DNA of 64,000 bases from Pseudomonadota bacterium (GCA_018822105.1 JAHJLB010000036.1:59950-123949), one strand, 5' to 3'; positions 44,647 to 55,454 are shown, numbered from the stretch's first letter. Notes: a model not told the origin generated them from the letters alone. Numbers and translations are program-made.

Positions 44647-47016
44647 ATGAGCACCTCGGCAGAAACTCCCTGGCACGTCTGGCTGGCCAGCCCCCCCTAC
44701 GCGGCCCTGACCTACCTGTGCCCGGACTGGTTCCCGGCTCCGGCCCCTGGCCTGCGGGTGCTGGCGCCTTTGGGGCGCTCCCTGCGCGTGGGTGTGCTTC
44801 AGGAGCCGTGCATTGCCGCGCCAGCCGGCGTTGAGCTGAAGCCCCTGGTCTGGCCCCTGGAGCAGGCCCCCGTGCTGGACCCCGGCACCCTCGACCTGGT
44901 GCGCGAACTCTCCGCCCGGCACATGGCCCACCCGGGCCGGGTGCTGGAGCTGATCCTGCCGCGCGGGCTGCGCTCCTCCCAGGTGGCCTTCTCCGTGGAG
45001 CACCCGGACTTCAAGCCGACCCTGAGCCCCAAGGCCATCCAGTCCCTGCCCCTGGAGCGCCTGCAGGCCCTGGCCGGGCTCTGGGCCCAGGGGCGCATGC
45101 GCGTGCGCCTGGCCCCGGGCCGGCAGGCCGAGGAGCTCTTCGTCATGCTGGCCGCGGATCCGCCCTGGGCCGTGCGCCCCAACGCCGTGAACCAGATCCG
45201 GCTTCTGGAGCGCCTCTTCGACGCCGGGGCCATGAGCCTGGGCTCCGTGCGCGCCGTGTTCGGCGAGCCCGGCATCCAGGCCATGAAGCGCCTGGCCACC
45301 GCCGGCACCGTGCGCCTGGGCGAGCCCCTGGACGAGGCCGACGCGCCGGACGAGGTCCTGGCCTGCGCGCCCCCGCCCCAGGAGGCCGCCGGCGCCCTGT
45401 GCGCCACCCCGGAGCAGCAGGCGGCCCTGGACGCGCTCATCCCCGGCCTGGAGTCCGCCACGGCGCGCATGGCCCTGGTGCACGGGGTCACGGGCAGCGG
45501 CAAGACCCATGTGTACCTGGAGCTGGCCCGGCGCTGCCTGGAGCTGGGGCGCTCGGCCCTGCTGCTGGCCCCGGAGGTGGCCCTGGCCTGCCATCTGTGG
45601 CGGCAGGTGCGCGCGGCCCTGCCGGACGCCGAGGCCTATTTCTCCCACGGCTACCAGAGCCCGCGCCGCCGCGAGCGGACCTTCTCGCACATCGGCGCGG
45701 CCAAGGGGCCGGTGCTGGTGGTGGGCACGCGCTCCACGCTGTTTTTGCCCATCCGCGACCTGGGACTGGTGGTGCTCGACGAGGAGCACGACGAGTCCTA
45801 CAAGCAGGAGGAGCGCCTGCCGTACCACGCCAAGGAGCTGGCCTACTCGCGCATCCAGCGCTCGGGCGGGCTGCTGGTGCTAGGCTCGGCCACCCCGGAC
45901 GTGAAGACCTTCCATGCGGGCCAGAGCGGCCAGCTTCCGGTGCAGACCCTGAGCCGCCGGGTGGGCGGCAGCAGCCTGCCCGAGGTGCGGCTGGTGGACA
46001 TCGCCGGGCTCAAGGACCCGGACGAGCCCTTTGCCCCGGAGACCAGGGAGGCCATCAAGGGCGTCCTGGACGCGGGCGAACAGGTCATCGTCATGCTCAA
46101 CCGGCGCGGCTACGCCCCGGTGATGTACTGCATGGCCTGCGAGGAGGTGCCCCAGTGCCCGGACTGCCAGGTGGGGCTGACCTACCACAAGCTGCGCGAG
46201 CGGCTGGTCTGCCACTACTGCGGCCTGTCGCACCCCTATCCCATTCCCTGCGGCAAATGCGGCGGGGTCACCTTCGTGCCCATGGGCGAGGGCACGGAGC
46301 GGCTGGAGGAATACTTCCTGCGCACCGTTGGCCACGACATCTCCGTGCTGCGCATGGACCGCGACAGCGCCAGGCGCCAGGAGCGCATGGAGGAGATCCT
46401 GCGCCGCTTCCGCCAGGGCGAGGCCCAGGTGCTGGTGGGCACCCAGATGCTCTCCAAGGGCCACCATTTCCCCGGCGTGACCCTGGTGGTGGTGGCCAAC
46501 GCCGACATGGGCCTGTACCTGCCGGACTACCGCGCCGCGGAGCGCACCTACCAGCTCCTGGTGCAGGTCTCGGGCCGGGCCGGGCGCGGCGGGCGGCCCG
46601 GGCGCGTGCTGGTGCAGACGCGCAACCCCGCGCACCCCTTCTGGGATTTCGTCCTGCGGGCCGACTACCAAGGCTTTTTCGCCCGGGAGATCGCCCAGCG
46701 CCAGAGGTTCCGCTATCCGCCCTTCGCCCGGTTGGCCCTCCTGCGCCTGAGCTGTCCGGCCAATCAGGACCATGGGCCGGCCCTCGCCCTCATGGCCAAG
46801 GCATTGCGCGAGGCCGCCCGGCCCCTGGGCGTGGACGTGCTGGGCCCGGCGCCGGCGCCCCTGGCCCAGCTCCGGGGCCGCAAGCGCTTCAACTGCCTGC
46901 TCAAATGCGCCGACTGGCAGCCCATCCGCGGGCTCTTCGCCGCGCTCTCCCGCGAGGCTGCGGTCTCCGGGGCCTTCCGCCTGGAGCTGGACCTGGACCC
47001 GGTGAACATGCTTTGA
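44647..47016 (+). CDS. priA: Primosomal protein N', replication restart helicase
   Basis: A 789-aa superfamily 2 helicase that reloads the replisome at stalled forks. The N-terminal DNA-binding domain is followed by Walker A GVTGSGKTH (280-288), DEEH box LDEEHDESYKQ, and motif III GSATPD. The zinc-binding insertion has eight Cys in pairs: CMAC, CPDC, CHYC, CGKC (about 495-540). C-terminal helicase motifs include GTQMLSKGHHFPGV and QVSGRAGRG. Length is within the family range. The ribosome binding site is weak. In line with galU on the same strand. Confidence 0.96.
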   Translation: MSTSAETPWHVWLASPPYAALTYLCPDWFPAPAPGLRVLAPLGRSLRVGVLQEPCIAAPAGVELKPLVWPLEQAPVLDPGTLDLVRELSARHMAHPGRVLELILPRGLRSSQVAFSVEHPDFKPTLSPKAIQSLPLERLQALAGLWAQGRMRVRLAPGRQAEELFVMLAADPPWAVRPNAVNQIRLLERLFDAGAMSLGSVRAVFGEPGIQAMKRLATAGTVRLGEPLDEADAPDEVLACAPPPQEAAGALCATPEQQAALDALIPGLESATARMALVHGVTGSGKTHVYLELARRCLELGRSALLLAPEVALACHLWRQVRAALPDAEAYFSHGYQSPRRRERTFSHIGAAKGPVLVVGTRSTLFLPIRDLGLVVLDEEHDESYKQEERLPYHAKELAYSRIQRSGGLLVLGSATPDVKTFHAGQSGQLPVQTLSRRVGGSSLPEVRLVDIAGLKDPDEPFAPETREAIKGVLDAGEQVIVMLNRRGYAPVMYCMACEEVPQCPDCQVGLTYHKLRERLVCHYCGLSHPYPIPCGKCGGVTFVPMGEGTERLEEYFLRTVGHDISVLRMDRDSARRQERMEEILRRFRQGEAQVLVGTQMLSKGHHFPGVTLVVVANADMGLYLPDYRAAERTYQLLVQVSGRAGRGGRPGRVLVQTRNPAHPFWDFVLRADYQGFFAREIAQRQRFRYPPFARLALLRLSCPANQDHGPALALMAKALREAARPLGVDVLGPAPAPLAQLRGRKRFNCLLKCADWQPIRGLFAALSREAAVSGAFRLELDLDPVNML

Positions 47017-47059
47017 GCCCGGCCCAGGTCCCGGGCCTCTCGACAAGAAGGCCAAGCGG

Positions 47060-47602
47060 ATGTATCAATGGCCCATGAGATTCTTCAACCCTCTGCGCAA
47101 CCACATCTTTGTCGCGGCCCTGCTGGCGCTCATCCTCGCGCCGCTGCCTGCCTTTGCGCAGCAGAAGATCGGCTTCGTCAACCCGCAGCGCGTGGTCAAC
47201 GAGACGCGCCTGGGGCAGACGGCCAAGGCGGACCTTGCCCGCTACGTGCAGGAGAAGGACCGCGCGGCCAAGGACAGCGCCGCGCAGCTGGCAGGCCTGC
47301 GCAAGGAGGCCGAGGCTCCGGGCCTTTCCGCCCAGGATCGCGCCCGGCGCGAGGACCTTCTGCACCGCAAGAGCGCCCAGCACGAGCAGCTGCTGGCCGA
47401 GAACCTCCGCGACGTCAAGGCCGAGGAGGGCAAGCTCCTGCAGTACGTCATGCGCCGGGCCGAGTCCGCCCTGGAAGACCTGGGCCGGAAGGGCGGCTAC
47501 GCCATCATCTTCACCGATCCGGCTGCCGTGGGCTACGTGGACAAGGCCACGGTGGACCTGACGGACCGCCTGGTGCGCGAACTCGACGGACGCGGCAAAT
47601 AG
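47060..47602 (+). CDS. OmpH/Skp-like periplasmic chaperone
   Basis: A 180-aa secreted protein with signal peptide (hydrophobic FVAALLALILAPLPAFA, cleavage near residue 33), then IGFVNPQRVVNETRLGQ and a long charged coiled coil (about 60-140), and C-terminal YAIIFTDPAAVGYVDKATVDLT. This is the OmpH/Skp layout: a jellyfish-shaped trimer that holds unfolded outer-membrane proteins. ATG 47060 or 47075 are both possible. Followed two bases later by an SH3 protein. Confidence 0.88.
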   Translation: MYQWPMRFFNPLRNHIFVAALLALILAPLPAFAQQKIGFVNPQRVVNETRLGQTAKADLARYVQEKDRAAKDSAAQLAGLRKEAEAPGLSAQDRARREDLLHRKSAQHEQLLAENLRDVKAEEGKLLQYVMRRAESALEDLGRKGGYAIIFTDPAAVGYVDKATVDLTDRLVRELDGRGK

Positions 47603-47604
47603 CC

Positions 47605-48663
47605 ATGCGCAGCGTTGGCATCACCATCACCATCACCATGGCCCTGTGCCTGCTGGCGCAAGCCGTGCCCGCCCTGGCCAAGGAGCCGGGCTGGGGCCGG
47701 GTGTACACCTCCAGCGGCAAGGTCGCCGTGCGCGAGAACCCGTCGGAGGGCGCGCTCCAGGTACGCGTGCTCAAGGCCGGGCAGAAGGTGCGCGTGGATT
47801 TCGAGGAGAACGGCTGGGCCGCGGTGTTCGACCCGGCGGAGACGGTGCGCTCCGAGATGCGCGCCCACGGCTACGTGCGCCTGGCCGAGCTGCGCGCCGG
47901 CGCCAGGGTCGAGCCTGCGCCGCGCTCTGCCCGCGCCGAAGGCGCTGAGGCCGGCGCCTCGGACAAGAAGAAGGAGCCCAGGAAGGCGCCTGAACCCGCC
48001 AAGGCCCAGGAATCCAAGCAGCCCAAGGACTCCAAGGCCTTCGGCGAGATACGCGTGGCCGACCGCAAGCTGGTGGTGCGCGCCGCGCGCGACAAGGACT
48101 CGGCCTTCAAGCGCCTGCTCCAGCCCGGCCAGAAGGTGCGCGTGGATTTCCAGGAGGACGGCTTTTACGCGGTCTTCGCCCCGGAGGAGAAGTTCCGCGA
48201 CCTTTCCCGCGCCTGGGGCTATGGGCGCGACAAGTATCTGGTCCTGGAGAAGGACTATGCCGGAGAACCCCAGCCGGAGCCTGCGGCCCCGGCGGCCAAG
48301 GACAAGGACGCGCCAAGGGAGCCTTCGGCCAAGTCCGCGCAGAAGCAGAAGCGCGACGCCGGGGCCGGCGATGCCGTGGGCTATGCCGTGGTGGACCGCC
48401 ACACGGACAGCCAGAGGCCCTTGGCCCCGGTGGTGCTGCGCGTGCGCATCGACGCGCCGACCCCGCCGGCTGTGGACGCCCTGCGCAAGATCATGCGCGA
48501 GATTTGGAAGAGCGAACGCCGCAAGAACGAGGACCTGCAGCTGGAAGTGCTGCTGCCGGGCATGGACCAGGACGGCCTGGCCTACGGGGTGGCCCGGTTC
48601 CACGACGACGGGCGGATCAAGGAATTCTGGTGGCGCGACGTGGTGCTGCGCTCCAAGCGTTGA
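47605..48663 (+). CDS. Secreted protein with two SH3-like domains, function unknown
   Basis: A 352-aa protein with a signal peptide (about 1-25) and two bacterial SH3-type repeats. The first (about 30-90) and second (about 150-205) share KVRVDFEENGWAAVF versus KVRVDFQEDGFYAVF. A Lys/Ala/Pro/Glu linker separates them and another precedes a C-terminal domain (about 245-350, VVLRVRIDAPTPPAVDALRK). Such SH3 domains often bind cell-wall peptides. The signal begins with alternating Ile-Thr from an ATCACC repeat. It starts two bases after ompH and ends before a strong terminator. Confidence 0.8.
   Translation: MRSVGITITITMALCLLAQAVPALAKEPGWGRVYTSSGKVAVRENPSEGALQVRVLKAGQKVRVDFEENGWAAVFDPAETVRSEMRAHGYVRLAELRAGARVEPAPRSARAEGAEAGASDKKKEPRKAPEPAKAQESKQPKDSKAFGEIRVADRKLVVRAARDKDSAFKRLLQPGQKVRVDFQEDGFYAVFAPEEKFRDLSRAWGYGRDKYLVLEKDYAGEPQPEPAAPAAKDKDAPREPSAKSAQKQKRDAGAGDAVGYAVVDRHTDSQRPLAPVVLRVRIDAPTPPAVDALRKIMREIWKSERRKNEDLQLEVLLPGMDQDGLAYGVARFHDDGRIKEFWWRDVVLRSKR
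47619..47636 (+). repeat. Three tandem ATCACC units in a signal peptide
   Basis: ATCACC is repeated three times directly before ATGGCC, encoding Ile-Thr three times in the signal peptide of the SH3 protein. The unit is a multiple of three, so copy changes keep the frame. Confidence 0.7.
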
Positions 48664-48684
48664 GCCTTCCGCCTCTGCACAGGC

Positions 48685-48718
48685 AAAGGGGCCGCAGATT
48701 TCTCTGCGGCCCCTTTTT
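48685..48718. terminator. Bidirectional terminator between convergent SH3 and zinc-ribbon genes
   Basis: AAAGGGGCCGCAGA, loop TTTC, TCTGCGGCCCCTTTTT: an 11-bp near-perfect GC stem with a T-run on the plus strand and an A-run on the other side, so it can act for both strands. Confidence 0.9.
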
Positions 48719-48735
48719 CGTTCCGGATCAGCGGA

Positions 48736-49167
48736 CTATTTCATGAACAGCGGGATGGGCGGCCTGGGCACGGCGGCGGGGTAGGCCCGGGAGGCCGAGG
48801 TGCTTTCCTTCATGGCTTTGGCGTCCAGGAAGACGTTGCCGCAGCTCTGGCACTTCCAGTGCCGCTGCTGCTTCTGCAGGCGCATGAGCAGCCCGTCGCG
48901 GTCGTAGCAGAGCTGGCAGTAGGGCCCCTTGTGGCGCAGCTCGTCCGTGAGCCAGTATTTCTGCCCGTCGAACTCCATGCACTCGGCCATGTCCAGCACC
49001 TGGGCCACCTCGATGATCTGGCGCCTCAGGGCCTCGTTCTCCTCGACCAGCCCCAGGTATTCGTCCTGCAGGGCCTTGAGCAGCTCCCTGGCCTCGCCGC
49101 CCCGACCCTCGGTGATGAGCTGGTGGACTCTGCCGAATCCCGTGGCGTGAATCAGCTTTTTCGACAT
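48736..49167 (-). CDS. Zinc-ribbon and coiled-coil hypothetical protein
   Basis: A 143-aa soluble protein. Residues about 20-55 are a coiled coil (ALQDEYLGLVEENEALRRQI). Then two CxxC pairs, CQLC (about 84) and CQSC (about 105), form a zinc ribbon, and a Pro-rich tail ends the protein. I do not recognise a named family. It could be a small DNA/RNA-binding or adaptor protein. It lies alone between a terminator and the terminator of the M48 gene. Confidence 0.75.
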   Translation of the reverse strand: MSKKLIHATGFGRVHQLITEGRGGEARELLKALQDEYLGLVEENEALRRQIIEVAQVLDMAECMEFDGQKYWLTDELRHKGPYCQLCYDRDGLLMRLQKQQRHWKCQSCGNVFLDAKAMKESTSASRAYPAAVPRPPIPLFMK

Positions 49168-49274
49168 GGGGTTCTCCGTATGACGTTGCAGGCGTTGTCT
49201 CCTCTCTTATCGGCCCCCTGGCGGCTGTTCTTTAGGGCGCGCCCCGTCTTGGCTGGTCTGCGCCTGCGGGCCAA

Positions 49275-49304
49275 AGAAAAGGCGGGGACCTTCCGGCCCC
49301 CGCC
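49275..49304 (-). terminator. Terminator after the SH3-M48 operon
   Basis: Minus strand GGCGGGG, 10-nt loop, CCCCGCC then TTTTCTTT, located 25 bp past the M48 stop. Confidence 0.8.
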
Positions 49305-49328
49305 TGTGGCGGGACGAGGCGCGCCGAT

Positions 49329-50195
49329 CTAGCGGGTCTGGGACTTGTAGCGGTCGGCCAGGACGGCCAGGCTGCGCGCGTCCGGGTATTTCTTCATCTG
49401 GGCCTGGTTCTTGGCGATGCGCGAGGCCAGCGGCGGGTGGGTGGAGAACCACGAGCCCTTCTTGTCCGGGGAGGAGGCCTCCAGCTTCTGCAAGGACATG
49501 AGGGCCTCCATGATGCCCGCCGGGTTGTAGCCCGTGCGGTAGGCGGTCTCCATGGCCGTGGCGTCGGCCTCATACTCCATGTTCTGGTCCAGGCCCTTGT
49601 CGAAGAGCACGTTCTGCATGTCGCTGATCATGCTCTCGAACTGCGCGCCCTTGTCGCCCTTCATGGTGGCGGCGGTGATCTGGCCCACGCCGGAGAAGAA
49701 CTGCGCGCGCTGGATGGACTTCAGGGCATGGCGGTGGGCCACGTGGGCCACCTCGTGGGCCAGGATGCCCGCCAGCTGGGCTTCGGTCTGAACCGTCTGC
49801 ATGAGGGCCGAGGTGACGAAGATGATGCCGCCGGGGCAGGCGAAGGCGTTCTGCACGGGGGAGTCCACCACCACGAAGCGGTAGGGGATGTCGGTCCTGG
49901 GGGAGTTCATGGCCACGGCCAGGCCCACCAGGTTCACGTAGTGCTGCATGGCCTGCTTGGAGGACGGCATGCCGTAGCGGCGCAGGCCTTCCACTGCCAG
50001 GCGCTCGCCGATGGCGCGTTCGCTTTTGTAGTCCATCTGCTGGGAGCTGCTGAGCACGCTCTGGGCCCCGGAGAAGATCTTGCCCTCCTTGGTGTTGGGG
50101 TCGAGGAAGTCCAGAAACCCGGCGGCAAAGGCCGCGGCGGGCAGGCAGGCCGCGGCGCACAGAACCAGGACGATGAGGATGCGTTTGGCGTTCAT
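49329..50195 (-). CDS. M48 family metalloprotease (BepA/LoiP-like)
   Basis: A 288-aa periplasmic zinc protease. Signal peptide with Ala-rich cleavage near residue 25. Catalytic HEVAH at 147-151 inside LAGILAHEVAHVAHRHA, the third ligand in EYEADATAMETAYRTGYNP, and a C-terminal THPPLASRIAKNQ typical of M48 proteins. Relatives degrade misassembled outer-membrane proteins. GGAGG precedes the ATG. It starts 11 bp after the SH3 gene, forming an envelope quality-control pair by inference. Confidence 0.93.
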   Translation of the reverse strand: MNAKRILIVLVLCAAACLPAAAFAAGFLDFLDPNTKEGKIFSGAQSVLSSSQQMDYKSERAIGERLAVEGLRRYGMPSSKQAMQHYVNLVGLAVAMNSPRTDIPYRFVVVDSPVQNAFACPGGIIFVTSALMQTVQTEAQLAGILAHEVAHVAHRHALKSIQRAQFFSGVGQITAATMKGDKGAQFESMISDMQNVLFDKGLDQNMEYEADATAMETAYRTGYNPAGIMEALMSLQKLEASSPDKKGSWFSTHPPLASRIAKNQAQMKKYPDARSLAVLADRYKSQTR

Positions 50196-50206
50196 CTCAG
50201 GGCCTC

Positions 50207-50725
50207 CTATTTCGCGTACTCGCCGATGCGGCCAGCCTTGAGAAAGTTTTCCAGTTCCTTCTTCTCCACCTTCTGGCCCAGTACCCTGTCCAGGGCCAGC
50301 TTGTAGTCCGCCAGGGGGCGCGGCTGGCGGCCAGCGGCCTTGGCGGCCTCCTGCTCGCTTTCATTGAGGCCGCGCATGCTCCGCGCGCTGTCGGCCTCGC
50401 TGACCATGATGGTGCTCGAGCCCGCGCCGCCAAAGAGGTTGTCGCCGCCTTGCCTGGAGGCCTCCGGCGCCGTGGCGCTCACCTTGCCGCGATAGATCCA
50501 GCCGGAATTTCCGCCGGCCGTGACCTTGTACCAGCTCTCCTCCTGGCCGGCGACCTTGAGCTGCGTGCCCACGGGCAGCTCGGCCACGGTGTCGGCGGAG
50601 GCGCTCTTGTCGGCCTTGAGCTTGGCCCCCTCGGAGGCCACGAAGAGGGTGTCCTGGGCCAGGGCGGGCAGGGCGAAGAGCCCCAGGCAGGCCAGGCTGG
50701 CGAAGAGTGTCGTCATGCGTTTCAT
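50207..50725 (-). CDS. Secreted SH3-domain protein
   Basis: A 172-aa secreted protein. Signal peptide MKRMTTLFASLACLGLFALP with cleavage near residue 23. About 30-85 is an SH3b domain (GAKLKADKSASADTVAELPVG, WYKVTAGGNSGWIYRGKV). The C-terminal half is charged and helical (LADYKLALDRVLGQKVEKKE). It probably binds peptidoglycan or a partner such as the downstream M48 protease. The promoter just upstream is clear. No known specific function. Confidence 0.82.
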   Translation of the reverse strand: MKRMTTLFASLACLGLFALPALAQDTLFVASEGAKLKADKSASADTVAELPVGTQLKVAGQEESWYKVTAGGNSGWIYRGKVSATAPEASRQGGDNLFGGAGSSTIMVSEADSARSMRGLNESEQEAAKAAGRQPRPLADYKLALDRVLGQKVEKKELENFLKAGRIGEYAK

Positions 50726-50767
50726 GGTGCGCTCCCTGTTGCGGGGGTTGGTTTTTCGATCCTCTGC

Positions 50768-50796
50768 ATTCTGCGCGAATCGCCACCTGAATGCAA
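50768..50796 (-). promoter_or_regulatory. Promoter of the SH3-M48 operon
   Basis: Minus strand TTGCAT (50791-50796), 17-bp spacer, CAGAAT (50768-50773), 42 bp before the SH3 protein start. Confidence 0.5.
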
Positions 50797-50811
50797 GGGC
50801 CGCAAGGGGCC

Positions 50812-51366
50812 TCAGACCAGGCCCACCCGGTCCGCTATGCCCGCCACGGCGGTGATGGCCAGGGTGAAGAATTCCCCCTGCTCCAGGCCGAGCCTCTGGC
50901 ATTCGCCGATGGTCTCGCGGCAGACGCTGGCGGCGAAGGCCTTGTCCTTCATCTTCTTCTTCAGGCTCTTGGCGTCCATGCCCTGCATGCGCGCAGGCCG
51001 CACCAGGGCATTGGCGTGGATGAGCCCGGTGACGGTCTCGCCCGCGCGCAGGGCGAAGTCCAGGTCCGTGGACGGCGCAATCCCCGTCCGTTCACCATTG
51101 TGCGCGCGGATGGCCGTCAGCGCCTCGTCCGGCAGCACCCCGGCCAGCAGGTCCGCGGAGTCCAGGCCGTGGCGCTCGGGCCTGTCCTTGGTGGTGGCGT
51201 AGTCCAGGTCGTGCAGCAGGCCCACCAGGCCCCAGAGGCCTTCGTCCCGGCCCAGGCGGCGGGCCAGGGCCGCAAGCACGGCTTCGGACTCCAGGCTGTG
51301 GGTGATGAGCTGGGCCTCGGGCACATGTGCGGTGAGCAGGGCCAGGGCCTGGTCGCGGGTCAGCAT
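50812..51366 (-). CDS. HD domain phosphohydrolase
   Basis: A 184-aa HD-domain protein: the HD dyad is in LVGLLHDLDYATTKDRPERHGLDSA (about 47-71), an upstream His lies near THSLESEAV (about 23), and the later metal residue would be in the AIRAHNGE helix. Substrate unknown; nucleotides or phosphorylated small molecules are typical. The start has GGAGG at suitable spacing. It is downstream of the NQO-like gene on the same strand and may be in an operon with it. Confidence 0.88.
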   Translation of the reverse strand: MLTRDQALALLTAHVPEAQLITHSLESEAVLAALARRLGRDEGLWGLVGLLHDLDYATTKDRPERHGLDSADLLAGVLPDEALTAIRAHNGERTGIAPSTDLDFALRAGETVTGLIHANALVRPARMQGMDAKSLKKKMKDKAFAASVCRETIGECQRLGLEQGEFFTLAITAVAGIADRVGLV

Positions 51367-51414
51367 AGGGAGGGCCTCCTTGCTTTGGCTGTTGTTCTGG
51401 TCATCCGCCCGTCC

Positions 51415-52008
51415 TCAGGCGGCGAACTCCCGGCGCACCAGGGCCGCGGCCTCGTCCAGCCAGGCGGCGCGCTGTTCTGGCGTGCTGGTGCAGACCACGC
51501 CGAACATGCGCCGCACGACCTTGCGGGCCCCGCAGAAGGAGAGGACGCAGTCGCGCCAGGTGCGCTCCAGGGGATCGCCGAACACGGCCGCTTCGCGCGC
51601 GGCCGGGGTGTTCGAGGTGTTCAGCACCAGCGCGGTCATGGGCTTCAAGAGGCCCACGGGCACGCCCTCGCCCCCGTCGCCGGGCAGGAACTCGTAGGCC
51701 ACGCCCACGCGCAGCACGCGGTCCACCCAGCCCTTGAGCACGGCAGGCGGCTGGCCCCACCAGTTGGGGTGCACCAGGACGAGCCCGTCGGCCTCCATGA
51801 TCTCCTCGCAGTGCCGCCGGACAAGGGGCGGCAGCACGGCGTTGCGCGGGATCTCGGCCGCGGGCAGCACGGGGTCGAAGCCCTCGGCCTGGAGGTCATG
51901 GAAGCGCACCTCGCAGCCCAGGTCGAGCAGGGTCTTTTCGGCGGTACTGGCCAGGGCGTGGTTGAAGCTTAAGGGGTCCGGGTGGCCGAGGATGAGGGAG
52001 ACGCGCAC
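51415..52008 (-). CDS. NAD(P)H dehydrogenase (quinone) family, flavodoxin fold
   Basis: A 197-aa flavodoxin-fold oxidoreductase related to DT-diaphorase/YwrO/KefF. MRVSLILGHPDPLSFNHALA contains the flavin phosphate-binding loop; ADGLVLVHPNWWGQPPAVLKGWVDRVL is the family signature. It reduces quinones or electrophiles with NAD(P)H, possibly in redox protection. It begins with GTG 52008, with AGGAG six bases upstream. It starts 27 bp after the dppF-type gene and precedes the HD gene. Confidence 0.92.
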   Translation of the reverse strand: MRVSLILGHPDPLSFNHALASTAEKTLLDLGCEVRFHDLQAEGFDPVLPAAEIPRNAVLPPLVRRHCEEIMEADGLVLVHPNWWGQPPAVLKGWVDRVLRVGVAYEFLPGDGGEGVPVGLLKPMTALVLNTSNTPAAREAAVFGDPLERTWRDCVLSFCGARKVVRRMFGVVCTSTPEQRAAWLDEAAALVRREFAA

Positions 52009-52035
52009 GGGATGCTCCTGCGGTTTGTCTGGTGG

Positions 52036-53007
52036 TTAGCGGGTCTTGCCGGGCGCGTGCAGCCAGCAGTGGGCCAGGCGCCCCTGGCCGGTGTCGAAGG
52101 CCGGCGGATATTCGCGGCGGCAGAGGACCATGACCTCGGGGCAGCGCGGGTGGAAGGGGCAGCCTGCGGGCGGGGCCAGCGGGCTGGGCGGCTCGCCGTG
52201 CAGATGCTCGGGGTTGCGCTGGCGGCCGGGGTCGGGCACGGGCACGGCGGAGAGCAGGGCGCGGGCATATGGGTGTTTGGGCTCGCGGATGAGCGCCTCG
52301 GCCGGGGCCAGCTCCACCACGCGGCCCAGATACATCACCGCGATGCGCTCGCAGATCTGGCCCACCACGGCCAGATCGTGGGAGATGAACAGGTAGGTCA
52401 GCCCCAGGCGCGTGCGCAGGTCCTGCAGCAACAGCAGCACCTGGGCCTGGATGGACACGTCCAGCGCGCTCACGGGCTCGTCGCAGACCACCAGCGCCGG
52501 GCCGAGCGCCAGGGCGCGGGCCACGGCCACGCGCTGGCGCTGGCCGCCGGAGAGCTGGTGCGGGTAGCGCGCGGCCATGCCCTCGTCCAGGCCCACGGTG
52601 CGCAGCAGGGCCAGGGTCTTGGCCTTGCGTTCCGGGCTTGAGCCTATGCCGTGGATCACCAGGGGCTCGGCCACGATGGAGCCCACGCGCATGCGCGGGT
52701 TGAGCGAAGAGTAGGGATCCTGGAAGACCATCTGCATCTGGCGGCGCAGGGCGGTCTCCGGCCAGTGGTTGATGTCCCGGCCCTGGAAGCGGATGACTCC
52801 TGCGGAGAGGGGCTCCAGGCCCAGGATCAGGCGCGCCAGGGTGGATTTGCCGCAGCCGCTTTCGCCCACCAGGCCCAGGCTTTCACCGGCCGAAAGGCTC
52901 AGGCTGACCCCGTCCACGGCGCGCACCGTGCCCTGCGACAGGCCCAGAATGCCGCCGCTGACGCGGTAGTGCCGGGCCACGCCCTCAAGCTCCAGCAGGG
53001 CGCTCAT
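52036..53007 (-). CDS. Oligopeptide/dipeptide ABC transporter ATP-binding protein, OppF/DppF type
   Basis: A 323-aa ABC ATPase. Walker [11 protein letters not shown]-loop [15 protein letters not shown] signature [15 protein letters not shown], Walker [15 protein letters not shown]-loop FISHDL, and the oligo_HPY C-terminal extension with [14 protein letters not shown], all as in OppF/DppF. ATG 53007 overlaps the stop of the OppD-type gene (ATGA). No permease or binding-protein gene is next to it in the window, so the permease partner must be elsewhere or the pair is shared. Confidence 0.93.
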   Translation of the reverse strand: MSALLELEGVARHYRVSGGILGLSQGTVRAVDGVSLSLSAGESLGLVGESGCGKSTLARLILGLEPLSAGVIRFQGRDINHWPETALRRQMQMVFQDPYSSLNPRMRVGSIVAEPLVIHGIGSSPERKAKTLALLRTVGLDEGMAARYPHQLSGGQRQRVAVARALALGPALVVCDEPVSALDVSIQAQVLLLLQDLRTRLGLTYLFISHDLAVVGQICERIAVMYLGRVVELAPAEALIREPKHPYARALLSAVPVPDPGRQRNPEHLHGEPPSPLAPPAGCPFHPRCPEVMVLCRREYPPAFDTGQGRLAHCWLHAPGKTR

Positions 53008-54020
53008 GCCATGCCCTCGCAATGGGCCGTCTCGGCCAGGGGCGAGTCCTTGTGCAGCCAGCAGCGGGCCGTGTGTCCGGGGCCGATCTCGTACAGCGGC
53101 GGGCAGGCCTCGCAGCGCTCGAAGGCCTGGGCGCAGCGCGGCCTGAAGCGGCAGCCGTGGGGCAGGGTAAAGATTCCCGGCACCATGCCGGGAATGGGCG
53201 CCAGGATGCGCCGCTGGCCCAGGCGCGGCACGCTCGCCAGCAGGCCCTGGGTGTAGGGGTGGCGCGGTCCGGCGTACAGCTCGGCCACCGGGGCCTGCTC
53301 CACCACCTGGCCCGCATACATCACGGCCACGCTGTGCGCGGTTTCGGCCACCACGCCCAGGTCGTGGGTGATGAGCAGGATGCCCGAGCCCCGGCGCTCC
53401 TGCAGCTCGCGCATGAGGTCCAGGATCTGGGCCTGGATGGTCACGTCCAGGGCCGTGGTGGGCTCGTCGGCGAGGAGCAGTTCCGGGTCGCAGACCAGGG
53501 CCATGGCGATGACGACGCGCTGGCGCATGCCGCCGGACAGCTCGAAGGGGTAGCTGCGGGCGCGCTCGCCGGGGTTGGGGATGCCCACCAGGTGCAGCAT
53601 CTCCACGGCGCGCTCCATGGCCTCGGCCCGGGAAGCCTTCTTGTGCAGGCGGAAGCCCTCGGCGATCTGCTCGCCCACGCGGAACACGGGGTTCAGCGAG
53701 GTCATGGGCTCCTGGAAGATCATGGCGATGTGGTTGCCGCGCACGGACTCCAGCTCGGCTTCGCTCATGGCCGCAAGGTCGCGGCCCCGGTACAGGGCCT
53801 GCCCGTGGATGACCCGGCCCGGCGGATCGGGGATGAGCCCCAGCACCGAGAGCGCCAGCACGGTCTTGCCGCAGCCGGATTCCCCGACCACGGCCAGGGT
53901 TTCGCCTTGCCGAACGGTCAGGCTCACGGTATCCACTGCCTTGGCGATGGCCCCGCCCGCACGCGTGTGCGCGGCGAAGGCCGTGGTGAGCCCGCGTATG
54001 TCGAGAAGGATGTCGCTCAT
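53004..54020 (-). CDS. Oligopeptide/dipeptide ABC transporter ATP-binding protein, OppD/DppD type
   Basis: A 338-aa ABC ATPase. Walker [11 protein letters not shown]-loop [12 protein letters not shown], signature [15 protein letters not shown], Walker [15 protein letters not shown]-loop [11 protein letters not shown], and the oligo_HPY region [15 protein letters not shown] with the two paired Cys that often ligate an Fe-S cluster in these subunits. Together with the next gene it forms the ATPase heterodimer of an Opp/Dpp/Nik-type importer. It is divergent from trmFO with a 45-bp intergenic region. Confidence 0.93.
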   Translation of the reverse strand: MSDILLDIRGLTTAFAAHTRAGGAIAKAVDTVSLTVRQGETLAVVGESGCGKTVLALSVLGLIPDPPGRVIHGQALYRGRDLAAMSEAELESVRGNHIAMIFQEPMTSLNPVFRVGEQIAEGFRLHKKASRAEAMERAVEMLHLVGIPNPGERARSYPFELSGGMRQRVVIAMALVCDPELLLADEPTTALDVTIQAQILDLMRELQERRGSGILLITHDLGVVAETAHSVAVMYAGQVVEQAPVAELYAGPRHPYTQGLLASVPRLGQRRILAPIPGMVPGIFTLPHGCRFRPRCAQAFERCEACPPLYEIGPGHTARCWLHKDSPLAETAHCEGMA

Positions 54021-54065
54021 GGGCCTGCCTTGATGCAATGCAACTCTCCTGGAAGGATAGCGGAA

Positions 54066-55454
<1,389 letters not shown>

